From NCBI GenBank assembly GCA_017484225.1, contig JAFUTN010000030.1, forward strand, positions 1-59,704: a stretch of DNA of 59,704 bases, in the 5' to 3' direction. Below, in pieces: positions 26,104-34,047 of the stretch. The notes beneath the pieces were generated by a model. The model saw only the letters and a program-made list of their open reading frames with translations. It did no database searches and was not told the origin of the DNA. Positions within the stretch are counted from its first letter, which is position 1, and each line of letters begins with the position of its first letter. The stretch comes from Alphaproteobacteria bacterium. Lineage in GTDB: Bacteria; Pseudomonadota; Alphaproteobacteria; RF32; CAG-239. The position numbers were made by a program, and so were the translations under genes.

Positions 26104-26620
26104 AGAAATAGCCGAACTTAATGTAGTGAATTTTTGGGCTGAAAACAATTTTACCGCGGAAGACAGTCCGATTCTTTTCACTTCCGAAAACATAACAAAC
26201 AAGTATTTTCCCGCGGAAATAATTGAAACATCCGGAGCCGAATACTGCTTGCTGTGCGGTAGTCTGATATCACTCAAATTTACATCTGATTTTTCCGAAT
26301 ACCAAAAATATTACCCTTTAATCATGGCGGAAATTGACGACTTTTTTGCAAGTGCGGAAAAAACATTTATTACACCGAAAAAAACAGAATTGTCCGCTCT
26401 CATTGAAGCTGTCGCCAATTCACTAATCCGGCCGACTTTACTGCGGGATAAGGGAAATATTGAAGTTGCCGGCATTGAAAATAATAATCTCAAAATTAAA
26501 TTTACCGGACATTGCGCCGGCTGTCCTTATGCCGAAAAAACCTTAAATAATGTGATAACTAAGGTAATTAAGCGCCATGTTCCGCAAATTAAAAACATTT
26601 CACTCTCGGAGCAAAAATGA
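26087..26620 (+). CDS. Nfu-type Fe-S cluster carrier (NifU C-terminal domain)
   Basis: 177 residues. The C-terminal Nfu domain carries GHCAGCPYAEKTL with Cys143-x-x-Cys146, which in this family ligates a transferable 4Fe-4S cluster at a dimer interface. The N-terminal half (about 1-90) resembles the Nfu N-terminal domain. Overlaps the gene before by 17 bp and the next by 4 bp. Confidence 0.88.
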   Translation: MQIKIEEIAELNVVNFWAENNFTAEDSPILFTSENITNKYFPAEIIETSGAEYCLLCGSLISLKFTSDFSEYQKYYPLIMAEIDDFFASAEKTFITPKKTELSALIEAVANSLIRPTLLRDKGNIEVAGIENNNLKIKFTGHCAGCPYAEKTLNNVITKVIKRHVPQIKNISLSEQK

Positions 26621-27507
26621 AAATAAAGTTTTGGATTATACTGCTATCATTTTTTTTCTGGGTGCAGACGGCATCTTCCGCATCCTTAAATAAAAATGAC
26701 GGGGCATTAATAATATCAAAAATTTCAACGGCGGAGCTTCAAGATTTGTTTGCCAGATATAATTTTGACGAGTTTGACCGTATGAAACTGAAAGTCCCGA
26801 GAATATATTTAAAAACTCTTCCTTCGGATTGGAAAGATTTTCCCGAAGGAAACATCAAAAATCGCCTTTTTATAAAAATTTTACTCCCTTTGGTTCTGAA
26901 AGTTAATGAACAAATAAGCAAAGAAAGAGCTGATTTAGAAAAAATCAGCGATAAGTTGTCGGCACATGAAGAATTGAGTGAAAAAGAAAAAAAGTTTGTT
27001 GAAGAAAAAGCGGTCAAATATGATGTTTTTACTCCGGCAAAAGACGAAAGCCGTATCCCCGTTTTGTTGCTTGGATTAATGGAAAATGTTGATGTTTTAC
27101 CGCCTTCAATCATTATTGCCGCGGCCGGAATCTATTCAGACTGGGGAACTTCAAGACTAGCATTGGAAGGAAATTCACTTTTTCGTGAAGAATTATGGTA
27201 TACCGACGAGGGATTGGCTCCAAACGAAAACAAAGATTCGGAATATCGTTACAAAACATTCAAAGATTTGGAAGAATGTCTCGCCTCGTATATGCTGAAA
27301 ATGAATTCTCATGTCAACTACAAGTCAATCAGATATGCACGAAAAGTCGCCCGCAAAATGAATAAACGGCTATACGGACAACAAATTGTGGCACAAATGC
27401 TTTTTGACAGTAATTTACAAAACATTTCCGGCCTCATAAACTATACATTTTCATATTATAAATTACACAAAACCGACTATTATCCGGAATTGGAGAACAT
27501 AAGATGA
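26617..27507 (+). CDS. Exported Bax-like glucosaminidase
   Basis: 296 residues with a signal peptide (about 1-22). The core PPSIIIAAAGIYSDWGTSRLALEGNSLF is the Bax/glucosaminidase (GH73-like) signature; here the usual A-x-x-E-S-x-W-G-T-S reads A-G-I-Y-S-D-W-G-T-S, so the expected Glu is Tyr and the position next to Trp is Asp. The family cleaves peptidoglycan glycans; whether this variant is active is open. ATGA overlaps on both sides. Confidence 0.8.
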   Translation: MKIKFWIILLSFFFWVQTASSASLNKNDGALIISKISTAELQDLFARYNFDEFDRMKLKVPRIYLKTLPSDWKDFPEGNIKNRLFIKILLPLVLKVNEQISKERADLEKISDKLSAHEELSEKEKKFVEEKAVKYDVFTPAKDESRIPVLLLGLMENVDVLPPSIIIAAAGIYSDWGTSRLALEGNSLFREELWYTDEGLAPNENKDSEYRYKTFKDLEECLASYMLKMNSHVNYKSIRYARKVARKMNKRLYGQQIVAQMLFDSNLQNISGLINYTFSYYKLHKTDYYPELENIR

Positions 27508-28208
27508 GTTTGCAAATAGAACCGATATTGTGCCGCCCGAACACTATGGATAATTATGCCTACCTTTTGACCGACACACAGACCAAAGAAAGCGCCATAA
27601 TAGATGCCTCTGAAGCAGAGCCGATTATAAGAGTATGCGAACAAAAAAATATTCAACCGAAGTATATTTTAGTCACCCATCACCATGAAGACCATACAAA
27701 TGGCAATTTACCCCTGAAAAAGAAATATAATTTACAAATTGCCGTTCCAAGATTGGAATCTTCTCTGATAGACGGAGCAGATATATTGTTATCTGAAAAT
27801 GATACGTTTTCTCTCGGAAAAAGCACCGCAAAGATAATATCGGCTCCGGGGCATACCAACGGACATATACTTTATTATTTTACCGAAGACAAAGCATTGT
27901 TCACCGGTGATGTTTTATTCAATTTAAGTATCGGCGGGTTGTTTGAAGGAACTCCGCAACAAATGTGGAACAGTTTGAATAAAATAACAAAATTGCCGGA
28001 TGATGTTTGTTTTTACGGCGGACACGAATATACCGGATTCGGACTTTCGCACTTATCGGATGATGAGGATGCAAAAAAATACTTGGCTTTTATTCAAGAG
28101 AAACTCGGTAAAAATTTGCCGCTTACCGGAATTCCTCTCGGGTTGGAAAAAAAGTGTAACCCCTATCTTAAAATTAATGCAGAAGAAGAATTTTACCGTC
28201 TTTTTTGA
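27504..28208 (+). CDS. gloB: Hydroxyacylglutathione hydrolase (glyoxalase II)
   Basis: 234 residues, metallo-beta-lactamase fold: THHHEDHTNGN is the T-H-x-H-x-D-H metal motif, APGHTNGHILYYF the next His, LFTGDVLF the bridging Asp, and GGHEYT the last His. NTMDNYAYLLTD near the N terminus is typical of GloB. Hydrolyses S-lactoylglutathione in methylglyoxal detoxification. Confidence 0.93.
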   Translation: MSLQIEPILCRPNTMDNYAYLLTDTQTKESAIIDASEAEPIIRVCEQKNIQPKYILVTHHHEDHTNGNLPLKKKYNLQIAVPRLESSLIDGADILLSENDTFSLGKSTAKIISAPGHTNGHILYYFTEDKALFTGDVLFNLSIGGLFEGTPQQMWNSLNKITKLPDDVCFYGGHEYTGFGLSHLSDDEDAKKYLAFIQEKLGKNLPLTGIPLGLEKKCNPYLKINAEEEFYRLF

Positions 28209-28219
28209 GAGGAGGACCA

Positions 28220-29881
28220 ATGTTCATCAGCATAAACAGAAAAATTTTATTGAGTATTACCGCCTTTTTATTTTTTATATGTTGCATCTTTTTTGCAATC
28301 TTTTTCCACGTGTATGCAAAACAACTGCAAGAGGGGCAAAACAGAAGTTACACCAGAAATCAGTATGTTGTTGACTTGTTACTTGACAATGTGGCTCTGC
28401 GCAAAGAATTAGCTGAGATTTTAGAAAAATATCCGAACATAGAAAAAAACACCAAGCTGCGCTACATATCCAGCGGAATTTCCCTCTCGCAGGAAGAACT
28501 GTCAAAAGAACAACGTTTGAATGAAGAAATGCGCAAAAACTATAATAACAATTACGAAACGTTTATTGCCGGAGCAAAATTTATCAGTGTCAGCCTTTTT
28601 TTGGTCATCTTTTTAATTATCCTCTTGATATTTTTGCTCAACCGCTGGGTTATTTTTCCGATGGAAAACCTGACAAAAATAAGTTCACAGGTATCACAGG
28701 GAATTTTATCTTCACGGCTGACTGTAGCCAATAAAAAATTTCGTGATGAATTTGATATTCTTAATACCGTGTTCAATCAGATGTTGAACAATCTGGAAGA
28801 AAATATCGCAGAAATAAAATCCAACGAACTTTTTTTACAACGCTTGATTGATGCCATACCGGAGGCAATACGGGTAATAGATTCCGATTATAATGTTGTA
28901 ATGGCAAATACGGCGCTGCACAAAATGTTTAAGCTCAAAGAATCGTGTGTCGGAAAAAAATGTTATTTTGCCTATGGTTTTGAATGTGAAGCTTGTCCCA
29001 AAAGCAAATACGAATGTCCCATCAAAGAAATATTTGAGAGCGGAAAGAACAATATTCACACCATTCATGAGGTAAATTCATCTCCTTTATATATAAGTGC
29101 CGCGAAATTGCAAGCCTCGGAAAACAAGCACAACGACTATGTTATTGAAGCCATCCACGACTTAAGTAATGATGTCCAATTTTCACATCAACAAAAAGTA
29201 AGTTCGTTGGCATTTCTTTCCACTTCAATAGCACATGAAATGAAAAACAGCCTCGGCGCAATCAGGATGATTTTTGAGGTTATTTTAAATAATAAAGTTT
29301 CGTTGCCGGAGCGCAATAAATATTTGCAAATGGCATATACTCAACTTGTTGAAACAATCCGCACACCGGAACGATTGCTCAAATTATCACAATTCAATCA
29401 AGAAGATTTAGGAATAATCAATGTATCTTCGGCCGTTGAAGATATATTGATAATGATTGATTATGATGCCAAAAGAAAAGGCATTGCCATTCAAAAAAGT
29501 TTAGATAAAAATGCTTCCGTTTACGGGAATGAATCAGATTTTAAGATGATTATTCTTAATATTACGCAAAATGCAATTAAGGCTATGCCGGACGGGGGAA
29601 CATTAGACTTAGACATCCGTAAGCAAAAGAATAAAGTATCCATAAAAATTGCCGACACCGGAATTGGCATGTCTCAAGAGCAGATAAAGCATATTTTTGA
29701 ACCGTTTTATTCGGCAAACACCAATGCAAAAAGTTCAGGGTTGGGACTGGCTATAGTTAAAAGTCTTGTTGATAAAATGAAAGGAAAGATAACGGTAAAA
29801 AGCAAAGAAGGTAAAGGCACTGCTTTTGAAATAACTTTACCGTTCCCGAAAAAATATCAGCTTTCTGCCGTAAATGAATAA
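28220..29881 (+). CDS. Membrane sensor histidine kinase with Cys-rich PAS domain
   Basis: 553 residues. Two membrane segments (about 11-33 and 116-140) enclose a periplasmic sensor; HAMP-like (about 141-195), PAS (about 215-310) with CYFAYGFECEACPKSKYECP (four Cys close together), histidine box SIAHEMKNSLGAIRMI with His339, and an ATPase domain with N box (NITQNAIKAMPDGG), G1 ADTGIGMS and G2 SGLGLAIVK. No response regulator adjoins it, so its partner is elsewhere. GAGGAGG precedes ATG 28220. Confidence 0.93.
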   Translation: MFISINRKILLSITAFLFFICCIFFAIFFHVYAKQLQEGQNRSYTRNQYVVDLLLDNVALRKELAEILEKYPNIEKNTKLRYISSGISLSQEELSKEQRLNEEMRKNYNNNYETFIAGAKFISVSLFLVIFLIILLIFLLNRWVIFPMENLTKISSQVSQGILSSRLTVANKKFRDEFDILNTVFNQMLNNLEENIAEIKSNELFLQRLIDAIPEAIRVIDSDYNVVMANTALHKMFKLKESCVGKKCYFAYGFECEACPKSKYECPIKEIFESGKNNIHTIHEVNSSPLYISAAKLQASENKHNDYVIEAIHDLSNDVQFSHQQKVSSLAFLSTSIAHEMKNSLGAIRMIFEVILNNKVSLPERNKYLQMAYTQLVETIRTPERLLKLSQFNQEDLGIINVSSAVEDILIMIDYDAKRKGIAIQKSLDKNASVYGNESDFKMIILNITQNAIKAMPDGGTLDLDIRKQKNKVSIKIADTGIGMSQEQIKHIFEPFYSANTNAKSSGLGLAIVKSLVDKMKGKITVKSKEGKGTAFEITLPFPKKYQLSAVNE

Positions 29882-30573
29882 CAACACGCCTGCAAAACAG
29901 GTAAAAAATCTGACGGCAATACAAAATCTTCCGGATACGGATGTTTTTCTAACTCTTCAATATCGGCTTCTTTTTTGACGACTGCCGGTAAAAAATGGCG
30001 ACAAAAAGCATATTGAGCCGCCGCCAAATCAGTAATATCATATCCTATTTTCAGCAATAATTCGGCCACATTATCGCTATTTACTTTTCGTGCATCTTCA
30101 AGATTATACCAAATCCCCACACCATGTTCGGCTAACGTTTTCCACGGAAAAGCAATTCCGGGATCAGGTTTGCGTGTCGGGGCAATATCAGAATGGGCAA
30201 CAATATTTGTCGGCAGAATTTTGTATTTATCTATCAGCATCAAACTGAGTTCAAGCAATGATTTTATTTGTTTATCGTCATACAAATCCTGTCCCAAAGA
30301 TGGCGAGCTGATTTCAATGCCTATTGATGTATGATTAATATTTTGCACCCCGCGCCAACTGCTGACTCCGGCATGCCATGCCCGTTTTCCGTCTTCAACG
30401 GTTTGATATATATCCCCGTTCAAATCCACAATGTAGTGAGTGCTGAGTTTTTTTTGCCTTAGCACATCAATCATATTTTTTGCACTATGCGCACTGCAGT
30501 GAAAAACCAATGTATCAATTTTATTTTGCGGACGTTCATTAAAATCCGGCAAGCAGTCATGAATAATTTTCAT
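29857..30573 (-). CDS. N-acetylmuramoyl-L-alanine amidase, AmpD-like
   Basis: 238 residues, amidase_2 fold: DTLVFHCSAH (metal His), RAWHAGVSSWRG, NHTSIGIEISS, IVAHSDIAPTRKPDPGIAFPW with metal His and Asp. No signal peptide, so it is the cytoplasmic recycling type that cleaves anhydro-muropeptides. The C-terminal 70 residues contain a peptidoglycan-binding-like helical domain (LLLKIGYDI). The 3' end overlaps the histidine kinase by 25 bp (convergent). Confidence 0.9.
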   Translation of the reverse strand: MKIIHDCLPDFNERPQNKIDTLVFHCSAHSAKNMIDVLRQKKLSTHYIVDLNGDIYQTVEDGKRAWHAGVSSWRGVQNINHTSIGIEISSPSLGQDLYDDKQIKSLLELSLMLIDKYKILPTNIVAHSDIAPTRKPDPGIAFPWKTLAEHGVGIWYNLEDARKVNSDNVAELLLKIGYDITDLAAAQYAFCRHFLPAVVKKEADIEELEKHPYPEDFVLPSDFLPVLQACCYSFTAES

Positions 30574-30576
30574 TTT

Positions 30577-31344
30577 TCACCCCTCCAGCATAATAAAAGA
30601 ATATTGCGTAGGATAATCAAAACGCGAATTCATTATATTAAGATGGGTATCGCGCCGATAACTGAAATATCCGTTTTTTTCGGGATATGTATCTATGCCG
30701 CAATTTTCAACATTTTCAACACCAAGCTCATGCAATTTGTTGCACACATATCCGCTCAGGTCAAAATAAAAATGATTTTCATCTTTTCCTGTGGTGAAAT
30801 ATTGCTCGTTTTGAGAACTCAGTTGCAGAAAAATATCTTTCATATCAGATTGAACTTCAAAAGATTGCCGCTGAATACACGGTCCGATTGCCGCGCAAAT
30901 ATTTTTTAATTCTGCTCCGTTTTCCAACATAAGCCTTAAAGTATTTTCAATCACACCTTTATAAGCTCCGCGCCAACCTGCGTGTGCCGCACCGATAACC
31001 TTGTTTTGGTAATCGGCAAATAAAACCGGAGCACAATCAGCAGTCTTGATTCCCAACAATAGACCGCTTTTTTTAGTTACCATTCCGTCAGCCGTAATTT
31101 TATATTTTGAAGGCTCGTCAACATACACCGCACGGTCAGTTACACCCTGTATAATCAAGCACATATCCGCCGGTTTCTTATTAAAACAGCTGGCAATAAT
31201 TTCAAAATTCCGCGTCACATTTTCAGGTAAATCCTCACTTTTGAAATTTGTATTCAAAGAACTATACCTGCCTTTTGAAACACCTCCGGCAGCACCGAAA
31301 AAGCAGTGTGAAGAAATTTTCAAATTTTTAGCATGCCAACTCAT
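30577..31344 (-). CDS. pgeF: Laccase-domain protein PgeF/YfiH
   Basis: 255 residues. GIKTADCAPVLFADYQNKVIGAAHAGWRG carries the Cys and His metal ligands, and IGPCIQRQSFEV the final His/Cys region of the family (here Q in the usual His site neighbourhood). Characterised members act on purine nucleosides, and PgeF removes mis-incorporated L-Ser in peptidoglycan precursors. It sits directly upstream of the AmpD-like gene, consistent with a wall role. Confidence 0.88.
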   Translation of the reverse strand: MSWHAKNLKISSHCFFGAAGGVSKGRYSSLNTNFKSEDLPENVTRNFEIIASCFNKKPADMCLIIQGVTDRAVYVDEPSKYKITADGMVTKKSGLLLGIKTADCAPVLFADYQNKVIGAAHAGWRGAYKGVIENTLRLMLENGAELKNICAAIGPCIQRQSFEVQSDMKDIFLQLSSQNEQYFTTGKDENHFYFDLSGYVCNKLHELGVENVENCGIDTYPEKNGYFSYRRDTHLNIMNSRFDYPTQYSFIMLEG

Positions 31345-31399
31345 AATTTTTTCCTCTTTTTACTTGCCGGCATTTTATACGGATATTATTTAAATTTTG

Positions 31400-31651
31400 C
31401 TAATTAAATTTGTGGCTTATCTTCTGTTTCAACTCAATCCGGTCCGGCAACATATAATTTTCTTCAATGTTTTCTTTTTCATTCAGGCTCAATACTTCTT
31501 CGGCAAAAGCTTTTTTTGCCAGATAAATCATAAATAAAGGTCGCTCAAGTTTTAGTTTACCCATAACCTCCTCCATAGCCTCAAAACTGTCATATATTGT
31601 GCCGGCAAAACAAAGATTATCTTGCAAAATTTTATTTTCGGAATTCAACAT
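31400..31651 (-). CDS. Unknown small protein
   Basis: 83 residues, acidic, helical, with AAGGAT before ATG 31651. Sequence GTIYDSFEAMEEVMGKLKLERPLF has no family I recognise. Confidence 0.55.
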   Translation of the reverse strand: MLNSENKILQDNLCFAGTIYDSFEAMEEVMGKLKLERPLFMIYLAKKAFAEEVLSLNEKENIEENYMLPDRIELKQKISHKFN

Positions 31652-31772
31652 TTTAAAATCCTTTCAGTTAATACTGATAAGGATATAAGCACACTCGGCA
31701 AAAATTAAATCTGCAAACATTTCCATATTGTCAAGCCAAATACACATCTACAAGGAGTCGTGTATAAAAAAC

Positions 31773-31964
31773 TCACATAAAAGGATATTTTTTCGGGAAA
31801 GAATGATTAATTTTAACCGCCTTTTCCGGCACAATATAAATTTTATGTTGCCATTTATCTATAACATCATTAATAGCTTTGCCGGTAGAAAAATCAGTAT
31901 TTTCGCCGGTTATTTGCTCGCTCAAATCACTGATAATAAAGTTAATCACAGCATTTTTTGTCAT
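31773..31964 (-). CDS. Unknown small protein
   Basis: 63 residues from ATG 31964 (GGAGAT upstream): MTKNAVINFIISDLSEQITGE, a pattern of short helices. Not recognised. 31965-32097 holds no gene I can see. Confidence 0.5.
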   Translation of the reverse strand: MTKNAVINFIISDLSEQITGENTDFSTGKAINDVIDKWQHKIYIVPEKAVKINHSFPKKYPFM

Positions 31965-32097
31965 ATTAAAATCTCCTAACACCTTAAATATAAATAATTT
32001 TCCTCAAAATTAAAGGAAACTAAAACTAAAGTCCATATTTACAGTATAGCCCCAAAATACCCGTATAAAAATTTGCAAAAAACATCTAAATTACATA

Positions 32098-32126
32098 TTG
32101 ACAAACAAGGTAAAATATACTAATAA
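32098..32126 (+). promoter_or_regulatory. Promoter of the CCU tRNA
   Basis: TTGACA 32098-32103, TAATAA 32121-32126, spacer 17: an excellent promoter, implying the unusual tRNA is transcribed. Confidence 0.6.
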
Positions 32127-32139
32127 TACGTAAATCTAT

Positions 32140-32216
32140 CGCGGGGTAGAGCAGCTTGGTAGCTCGTCAGGCTCCTAACCTGAAGGTCGTCGGTTCAAAT
32201 CCGTCCCCCGCAACCA
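32140..32216 (+). tRNA. Initiator-like tRNA with anticodon CCT
   Basis: 77 nt with encoded CCA. The body is that of initiator tRNA-fMet: unpaired C1:A72, AGG/CCT anticodon-stem pairs next to the loop and the typical GGTCGTCGGTTCAAATCC T arm. The anticodon loop reads CTCCTAA, so CAT has become CCT (reads AGG, Arg). The T stem has a U50:U64 mismatch. It may be a decayed duplicate initiator or a repurposed tRNA. A scanner would call it tRNA-Arg(CCT) or pseudo. Confidence 0.8.
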
Positions 32217-32531
32217 CTGCGATACGCCCCTTTACGGGGCGTTTTTTAGTGGTTGCAAGGATTTGAAGCGACGAGTAAGTCGGCCTGAGAAAAACAAACA
32301 AGCCTTAAATGCTTGTTTGTTGAGGAAGGGCGAAGTTCCCCTGCAAGCAAGGAAGCGATAGCGCTCCGAAGCGAGCAGATGGGAATGAGTGACCGAAGCT
32401 TAAATTTTCCACATAAAAATAAATAAGTAAATTTAAGCAAGACACGCCAAGCGAGAGCCGAACGTGAGTGCGGCGGTGAGCAAAGCGAACGAGCGCAGGG
32501 GCGGCAAAGCCAAATCCTTCCCCCGCAACCA
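32197..32531 (+). repeat. tRNA-tail repeat element
   Basis: After the tRNA terminator, 32248-32274 is an inverted, shortened copy of the tRNA 3' half (it reads back as TCGTCGCTTCAAATCC...GCAACCA). Then comes a palindrome-rich spacer with CAAACAAGC/GCTTGTTTG and GCTTAAATT/AAATTTAAGC hairpins. 32512-32531 is a direct copy of the last 20 nt of the tRNA (one mismatch). No coding capacity is credible. Two other loci in the window share the plan. Confidence 0.7.
32224..32247 (+). terminator. Terminator of the CCU tRNA
   Basis: ACGCCCC/GGGGCGT stem with T6. Confidence 0.9.
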
Positions 32532-32610
32532 AATGTACCTTATGTGAAACAGAATCAAAAAAAACAAATTAAGACAGTTGGCACAACAAAACAATAATTT
32601 GCAGAATAGT

Positions 32611-33111
32611 ATGCAACAGAACAGTATATTTGATAATATAAAAAACACAGCAAGCAATATGTGGCAAAATATAAAAGATGGTGCAACGATTGCGGCTGAT
32701 ACAATTAGGTATACACCAGAGGCTTTAGGTGAATTAGCTGCAGATACAAAGATAGCATATGATTATTGGCAAAAAATGAACAATACAGGAAAGCAACTGG
32801 TAAACACTTATGGTTCTGGGCAAGGTGCTGATATTGATAACTACTATCATCCGCTTTTACAGTGTGAATTGGCTAAAATCAGTCCTACCAGTCGTGATTG
32901 GGGGCTAAGACTAGGATATGCTAAAGAAATACTAGATTATCATAAGAAGAAAGGAACCATGCCGATGTCTGTAATTTCAGCAGACAGTCAAAAGGACTTG
33001 CAAAATAATCTTTATGGTAGTAACTTAGGATATAATAATCCAAACCAGAGTTGCGAGGATTTGTTGGATGACCGAAGAACACCGAATATGCGCAAATTAG
33101 GCATAAGGTAA
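32611..33111 (+). CDS. Unknown island protein, toxin-tail-like
   Basis: 166 residues from ATG 32611 (an in-frame TTG at 32578 is an alternative). The C-terminal half (GADIDNYYHPLLQCELAK, SADSQKDLQNNLYGSNLGYNN, PNQSCEDLLDD) resembles a Cys-containing terminal module I associate with some polymorphic-toxin and phage proteins; this is a weak resemblance. The DNA just upstream (32545-32600) duplicates the 3' end of the gene at 34048 with an A-tract indel, so the 5' end may be recombinant. No clear ribosome binding site. Confidence 0.5.
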   Translation: MQQNSIFDNIKNTASNMWQNIKDGATIAADTIRYTPEALGELAADTKIAYDYWQKMNNTGKQLVNTYGSGQGADIDNYYHPLLQCELAKISPTSRDWGLRLGYAKEILDYHKKKGTMPMSVISADSQKDLQNNLYGSNLGYNNPNQSCEDLLDDRRTPNMRKLGIR

Positions 33112-33120
33112 TTATCAAGT

Positions 33121-33160
33121 GATATAGAGGGTATTAATATTATTTAACGCCCTCTATATA
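33121..33160 (+). other. Palindrome between island genes
   Basis: ATATAGAGGG ... CCCTCTATAT inverted repeat right after the island gene's stop; without a T run, so a weak terminator or mRNA end structure. Confidence 0.45.
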
Positions 33161-33179
33161 TTGCACGGAATGTATTAAA

Positions 33180-33383
33180 ATGAATAAAAATGTATTAAAA
33201 TCAACTTGGTATGTATTTTATAGATGTATATTGTGTCTCATTATGGTAGCGCTTGTTGCTGTTCTTTTTATACAAATATTCTATCTTTATGAAGAAAAGA
33301 AATTTATAGACAACTGCGTTAAAGAAGGAGATACACAAGAGCATTGTCAAAGTATTTGGTCTGAGATAGATGACTTAAATTAA
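33180..33383 (+). CDS. Small membrane protein, island family copy 1
   Basis: 67 residues: one long hydrophobic segment (about 14-36), then FIDNCVKEGDTQEHCQSIWSE. The C-x3-G-x5-C-x3-W motif recurs in the next two genes, so all three are paralogs. Function unknown; small membrane immunity proteins beside a toxin-like gene would look like this. Confidence 0.6.
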   Translation: MNKNVLKSTWYVFYRCILCLIMVALVAVLFIQIFYLYEEKKFIDNCVKEGDTQEHCQSIWSEIDDLN

Positions 33384-33400
33384 GGTAGAGGAAGATTGTG

Positions 33401-33601
33401 ATGAGCTTACTCAAAGATATATCAACAGACGTTATTAAACTATTGTGCTGGATTGGGTTCTTTATTGCATTATTTTTTATTGCAACTACAGCTTTTTATG
33501 ATTGGGATTTCTATATAAATTTGGAACAAAATACAAAATTGATTCAAGAATGTATGGACGAAGGTAATAGCGAAGAAGTATGTAACAGCAGAGTTTGTTG
33601 A
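33401..33601 (+). CDS. Small membrane protein, island family copy 2
   Basis: 66 residues with a membrane segment (about 12-33) and LIQECMDEGNSEEVCNSRVC, the same C-x3-G-x5-C motif; the terminal Trp region is replaced by RVC and a stop, so this copy looks truncated. The stop lies where a segment copied from 33052-33093 begins. GAGGAAG precedes ATG 33401. Confidence 0.6.
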   Translation: MSLLKDISTDVIKLLCWIGFFIALFFIATTAFYDWDFYINLEQNTKLIQECMDEGNSEEVCNSRVC

Positions 33602-33619
33602 TTTGCGAGGATTTGTTGG

Positions 33620-33847
33620 ATGACCGAAGAACACCGAATATGCGTAAAGCAAATATTAGATAAAGTAGTCAGTGTTACTTATAAAAGCGCACTTTATTGT
33701 ATCGTATTTGCTTTAATCTGCGGTATAGCTTTCTTTTTCTTATATCCGCATTATCAAGAATATGCGTATAAAAAAGATTGCTTGCAAAACGGACATCAAA
33801 AAGAATGGTGTGAAAAAAACTGGCTGGAATTATTAGAGTTGGACTAA
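33620..33847 (+). CDS. Small membrane protein, island family copy 3
   Basis: 75 residues with a membrane segment (about 24-45) and YKKDCLQNGHQKEWCEKNWLELLEL. Its first ten codons come from a 42-bp segment that is also present at the end of the gene at 32611, where it is read in another frame. Followed by two terminators. Confidence 0.6.
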   Translation: MTEEHRICVKQILDKVVSVTYKSALYCIVFALICGIAFFFLYPHYQEYAYKKDCLQNGHQKEWCEKNWLELLELD

Positions 33848-33859
33848 ATATATCAAGCA

Positions 33860-33886
33860 GGCTCGTCAGAAATGGCGAGCCTTTTC
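33860..33886 (+). terminator. Terminator after the island membrane genes
   Basis: GGCTCG/CGAGCC stem followed by TTTTCT. Confidence 0.75.
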
Positions 33887-33889
33887 TAA

Positions 33890-33936
33890 AATGTTAAACA
33901 ATGTTAGTAAACCACACAAAGTTTAACATTTTTTTT
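33890..33936 (+). terminator. Second terminator-like palindrome
   Basis: AATGTTAAAC (33890-33899) pairs perfectly with GTTTAACATT (33921-33930), followed by T6, just 4 bp after the first terminator. Confidence 0.65.
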
Positions 33937-34047
33937 GGGGGTATTTTTGCCATTTTCAAAACTATAAAATTTTGGGGCAATACTTGCGGGTTATGTTTTT
34001 ATTACCTAACTGTATAATATAAATCTTATTTTAGAAAAGGAGCAGAA

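Noticed and set aside
32246..32657. Minus-strand frames of 64-75 codons in the tRNA-tail spacer
   Set aside because: They arise from the palindromic repeat and tRNA copies; no ribosome binding sites or family features.
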